Assembly (NCBI GenBank): GCA_945827765.1 | Contig: CALZPS010000045.1 | Coordinates: 1 to 9,031, forward strand | Direction of reading: 5' to 3' | Source: an uncultured Lachnospiraceae bacterium | GTDB taxonomy: Bacteria > Bacillota > Clostridia > Lachnospirales > Lachnospiraceae | Length of the DNA: 9,031 nucleotides | Shown: piece by piece, positions 5,812-9,031 of the stretch | Numbering within the stretch: position 1 is the stretch's first letter | How the letters are laid out: each line of letters starts with the position of its first letter | The notes under the pieces: model-generated | Told to the model about the DNA's origin: nothing | Databases searched by the model: none | What the model saw: the letters and a program-made list of their open reading frames with translations, nothing else | Translations under genes and position numbers: made by a program

Positions 5812-6606
5812 ATGACCGCGATGATAGAACGAATCAATGTATTGATTCGATATAAGGATTTATTGCGAGAATTGGTAGTCAGAGATGTAAAATTAAAATA
5901 CAGAAGAAGTTTTCTGGGATATTTGTGGAGCATTCTGAGTCCGCTGCTGATTATGATTGTTATGACGATTGTATTCTCTCAGATGTTTGACAGGGGAATT
6001 GATAATTTCCCTGTATATTTGCTGACAGGGAGTGCTCTGTTTGAATTTGTGAATAGTTCTACCCATATGGCGATGTATTCCGTATTGGACAATTCTGCGC
6101 TGCTCAAAAAGATTTATGTGCCGAAGTATATTTTTACTTTGGCCAAGATCACAAGTTCGGTAGTTGACCTTGTGTTTTCTCTGGGAGCATTGGTATTAGT
6201 GATGCTGGTTACCCGAGCACATTTCAGTCTGTATATGCTGCTGATTCCGGTCGTCATTGTGCAGATTTATCTGTTTGCCTGCGGTCTTGGGTTCTTGCTG
6301 TCTGCTGCAAATGTGTTTTTCCGTGATGTGCAGTATATTTACAATGCGTTTACGACCGCGTGGATGTATCTGACCCCGATTTTCTATCCGATTGAGATGC
6401 TGGACAAGATGGAATGGGTGCGCTGGATTATCACTCATCTGAATCCAATGTATTATTATATTCAGCATTTCCGTGATTTGATTTTATATGGACGTTTTAC
6501 GGATCCGGCGATTTTCTGGGGTGGCTGGCTGTTTTCGTTCATTATGTTATTTTTCGGACTATTTGTGTTTAAGAAGACCCAGGATAAGTTCATACTATAT
6601 GTATAG
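5812..6606 (+). CDS. ABC-2 type polysaccharide export permease (TagG/Wzm family)
   Basis: This 264-residue membrane protein forms the channel that moves a lipid-linked glycan across the cytoplasmic membrane. The cytoplasmic interface motif RDVKLKYRRSFLGYLWSILS (residues 24-43) is typical of TagG, Wzm and RfbA proteins. About six hydrophobic segments follow, with the conserved FFRDVQYIYNAF region and YLTPIFYPIE. The final NPMYYYIQHFRDLILYG is also characteristic, and the length is normal. AGGAGG at 5796-5801 is 10 bases before the chosen ATG; the next ATG, at 5821, would be 19 bases away. It is the first gene after the promoter and leader, and the partner ATPase begins 12 bases after its stop. 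Teichoic-acid, O-antigen-like and other wall-glycan exporters share this family, so the substrate is inferred only from neighbours. Confidence 0.95.
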   Translation: MTAMIERINVLIRYKDLLRELVVRDVKLKYRRSFLGYLWSILSPLLIMIVMTIVFSQMFDRGIDNFPVYLLTGSALFEFVNSSTHMAMYSVLDNSALLKKIYVPKYIFTLAKITSSVVDLVFSLGALVLVMLVTRAHFSLYMLLIPVVIVQIYLFACGLGFLLSAANVFFRDVQYIYNAFTTAWMYLTPIFYPIEMLDKMEWVRWIITHLNPMYYYIQHFRDLILYGRFTDPAIFWGGWLFSFIMLFFGLFVFKKTQDKFILYV

Positions 6607-6618
6607 GAGCAGGGAAAG

Positions 6619-7359
6619 ATGAGTGAAGAGTATATTGTAGACGTGGATAATGTAACAATACGGTTCAACCTTGCATCAGAGAAGGTGGACAACCTGAAAG
6701 AGTATTTTATCAAGCTGATTAAGCACGAACTGATGTTTCAGGAATTTCTGGCATTAAAAGATATCAATTTGAAAGTGAGACCCGGAGAGGCATGGGGGCT
6801 GATCGGAACCAATGGTTCGGGAAAATCGACCTTGTTAAAGGCAATTTGCGGCATATTGAAACCGTACAAGGGTACGATTCGTACTGTGGGAACAATTGCG
6901 CCTTTGATTGAACTGGGCGCAGGTTTCGACATGAATATGACGGCAAGAGAGAATGTATTTTTGAATGGTACTGTTCTGGGACATTCGCGTAAATTTATGC
7001 AGGAGCACTACGATGAAATCATTGAATTTGCAGAGCTTGAAAATTTTCAGGATGTTCCGATTAAGAACTTTTCCTCCGGTATGCAGGCCAGGCTGGGATT
7101 TGCGATTGCAACAATGGTCAAGCCGGACATTCTGGTTGTGGATGAAATTTTGTCTGTCGGCGATTATCAGTTCCAGCAGAAGTGTTATGGACGTATGAAT
7201 GAGATGCTTCAGGGAGGGACAACTTTGCTCTATGTTTCCCATGATATCAATTCGGTTCGGAATTTGTGCAATCATGCCATCTGGATTGATCACGGCGTGA
7301 TGAAAAAGAGTGGACCGGTGGAGGAAGTAGCGGCGGAGTATATGAGCAATAACCGGTGA
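6619..7359 (+). CDS. polysaccharide ABC exporter ATPase (TagH/Wzt family, short form)
   Basis: This 246-residue cytoplasmic ATPase should power the permease encoded just upstream. The nucleotide-binding motifs are complete: Walker A GTNGSGKST (residues 63-71), signature FSSGMQ (151-156, the usual variant in this subfamily), Walker B ILVVDE (171-176), D-loop region SVGD (179-182) and H-loop SHD (H208). The N-terminal IRFNLASEKVDNLKEYF stretch before the core is a hallmark of polysaccharide exporters. The protein stops right after the nucleotide-binding domain (YMSNNR), so it lacks the C-terminal glycan-binding domain of long Wzt proteins and the extracellular extension of Bacillus TagH. The ribosome site is the purine-rich AGGAGCAGGGAAAG before the ATG, which overlaps the permease stop codon. 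Co-transcription with the permease is near certain. Confidence 0.95.
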   Translation: MSEEYIVDVDNVTIRFNLASEKVDNLKEYFIKLIKHELMFQEFLALKDINLKVRPGEAWGLIGTNGSGKSTLLKAICGILKPYKGTIRTVGTIAPLIELGAGFDMNMTARENVFLNGTVLGHSRKFMQEHYDEIIEFAELENFQDVPIKNFSSGMQARLGFAIATMVKPDILVVDEILSVGDYQFQQKCYGRMNEMLQGGTTLLYVSHDINSVRNLCNHAIWIDHGVMKKSGPVEEVAAEYMSNNR

Positions 7360-7407
7360 TGGGGTTGGATATAAATAGAAATAAGGTTAGTATCAGGAGG
7401 ATCATAA

Positions 7408-8986
7408 ATGGAGGTAAAACTGCAGAATATATTGTTTCCGGATGCAGATGAGCATGTGGACTATCACGAGTTATTCTACAAGGCAGGGCAGGGCGTATAT
7501 GACAGGGAACAAGGATATCTGGCATTTGCAAAGTATTCGACTTGTGATTTTTCGACGTATTTAAACTCCTTCTCATACAAAAAATGGATGAAACATACAA
7601 AAATCAGGAAAGCTAATTTGAAATTGACTGTGGAAGGAAGATTCAAACTGATTCTTTCAGGCTATCATCAGTTGGAGGAATCGTTTAAACGGACAGTATT
7701 GGTATGCCGGGAATACGACTTTGCGAAACCGACGGAGCTGAATGTGGAAATACCGTTCAACAGGGAGACTCTGGTTGGATTTGAACTACAAATGTTTACA
7801 GAATGCAAAGTATATGGAGGGGCTTACTATGGTGAGGTGGCGGAAACGGATTTAAATGAGGTACGGCTGTCGATTGCCACTACCACATTCAGAAAAGAAG
7901 ACTTTATTCGCGAAAATGTGAAAAAGATTCGGGAAGAGTTGTTGAGCGGAGATGACATAGTTGCCGCAAATCTTTACCTGCACGTGGTGGATAACGATGA
8001 GGAGCGTGTGCTGAAACGGGAAGAGTTTGAGGGAAATCATATCTATTATCATCCCAACAAAAATGTTGGAGGATCAGGCGGCTTTACCCGGGGTATGATA
8101 GAGTCAATTGCGCAGCAGCCGAAGGCGACGCATGTATTGATGATGGATGATGATATTTTTGTACTGACAGAAAGCATCCGTCGGCTTTATATGTTACTTT
8201 TGTTAGCGAAAGATAAGTATAAAGAGTATATTGTCAGTGGAGCTATGCTCTGCTATGAACAGATGGATGTGTTCCATGAGGATGTCGGATTTATCGGTGC
8301 GGATGGTGGACAGAATCCTTCAAAAGGACACGGCCCGGTCATCGAGATGGCTGACATTTTGCGGAAGGAGGAGGCAAAGACAAAAAAGGCCGACTCTTAT
8401 GCCGGCTGGTGGTTCTGTTGCGTTCCGGTTTCGATGATTGAAAAAAACGGTTTTTCACTGCCGGTGTTTGTACGTGGAGATGATACGGAATTTAGTTTGC
8501 GCAATCATGCAAAATTCCTGACGATGAACGGAATTTGCGTGTGGCATATGGGATTTTCGTTAAAATTCAATTATTTTATGGAATATTATCAGGTGTTCCG
8601 TAATTTGTTGATTATGGAGGCCTGCAATCCGAGTGAACGTAGAAGACGTATCTGGAAACGATTTATGGGATTGTTTTTGTCGGAGATACTGCGATTTAAT
8701 TATGACGGTGCAGAAATGATCATTCGTGCGGTTGATGATTATCTGAAAGGCCCCGCGTTTATCGAGCAGGAAAAATGTCAGGAACGTCTGCAAAAAATGT
8801 CGGCGAAAAATGCGAAAATGCGAAATCTGTCAGAGCTTGAAGAGTACGGATTTGATATTGATTCTGTGTATATAGAAGATCCTCGGATTTTTAGGGATAC
8901 ACTGCTATATCGGCTGACGTTCAATGGACAGCTGCTGTGGCCAAAAAAATGGCTTAGGAAAGGGCCGGCGGTGGTGGCTCATGACC
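7408..8986 (+). CDS. GlfT2-like galactofuranosyltransferase (3' end missing)
   Basis: The frame is open from ATG 7408 to the end of genomic sequence, giving 526 residues; mycobacterial GlfT2 has about 637. AGGAGG at 7395-7400 is 7 bases before the ATG. The N-terminal part (about 1-160) is consistent with the beta-rich domain of GlfT2, followed by a GT-A transferase domain. Key residues match the family: VGGSGGFTRG before the core, metal-binding MDDDIF (D247-D249), GWWFCC (W334-W335), catalytic RGDDTEF (D358, D359) and WHMG (H380). An arginine- and tyrosine-rich helical region follows from about 395. GlfT2 adds UDP-galactofuranose units in alternating linkages to a lipid-linked galactan, so a galactofuranose-containing glycan is the best guess. 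Position directly after the ABC exporter supports a role in making its substrate. The reading frame beyond 8986 is adapter and not part of the protein. Confidence 0.9.
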
Positions 8987-9031
8987 CTGTCTCTTATACA
9001 CATCTCCGAGCCCACGAGACCGTACTAGATC
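8987..9031. other. Illumina Nextera adapter contamination at the contig end
   Basis: Bases 8987-9005 are exactly the 19-base Tn5 mosaic end as read into adapter (CTGTCTCTTATACACATCT). Bases 9006-9020 are CCGAGCCCACGAGAC, the rest of the Nextera read-2 adapter. CGTACTAG (9021-9028) equals a standard Nextera i7 index (N702), and ATC begins the constant flank after it. These 45 bases are library sequence, not organism DNA. Translated in the frame of the last gene they give the artefactual tail SYTHLRAHET plus a few residues. Confidence 0.98.

Noticed and set aside
8987..9031. C-terminal extension of the GlfT2-like protein ending in SYTHLRAHETVLD
   Set aside because: The DNA is Nextera adapter sequence, so this peptide is an artefact.

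Overview
The window reads as a surface-polysaccharide assembly locus from a low-to-mid GC Gram-positive of the Clostridia, most likely a Lachnospiraceae-type gut bacterium. The reasons are strong AGGAGG-type ribosome sites before every gene, two GTG starts, ChW (clostridial hydrophobic) repeats on a secreted lysozyme, and a LytR-CpsA-Psr (LCP) protein of clostridial style. No database search was possible, so the taxonomy is inference. All recognised genes lie on the + strand.

Left part (1-5647): the last 26 codons of a membrane protein are followed by a GT2-family glycosyltransferase (139-1092). A short gap with a terminator-like hairpin comes next. Then follow a secreted GH25 lysozyme with six ChW repeats (1198-3006), a membrane-anchored LCP glycan ligase with an extra extracytoplasmic domain (3039-4592), and an acyltransferase-3 membrane protein related to sugar O-acetyltransferases (4625-5647). 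The last three genes are 32 bases apart and look co-transcribed.

Middle (5644-5811): this 164-base gap is the main regulatory region. It holds a perfect consensus promoter (TTGACA, 17 bases, TATAAT) whose -35 box overlaps the acyltransferase stop codon. It also holds an 8-bp inverted repeat at the probable transcription start, and a terminator-like hairpin with two alternative 5' arms and a run of seven T just before the next ribosome site. A 12-codon mini-ORF ends inside the hairpin.

Right part (5812-8986): an ABC-2 permease and its ATPase (TagGH/Wzm-Wzt type) are followed by a GlfT2-like galactofuranosyltransferase cut off by the end of the sequence. Taken together, the genes describe a pathway in which a glycan, probably containing galactofuranose, is built on a lipid carrier in the cytoplasm. 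It would be exported by the ABC transporter, O-acylated at the membrane, and attached to peptidoglycan by the LCP protein; the lysozyme would remodel the wall. Genes for nucleotide-sugar supply and for the initiating transferase are not in the window.

The last 45 bases (8987-9031) are not genomic. They match the Illumina Nextera transposase adapter, followed by an index sequence and the start of the i7 flank. The window therefore ends at an untrimmed contig end, and the last protein gains a false C-terminal tail.
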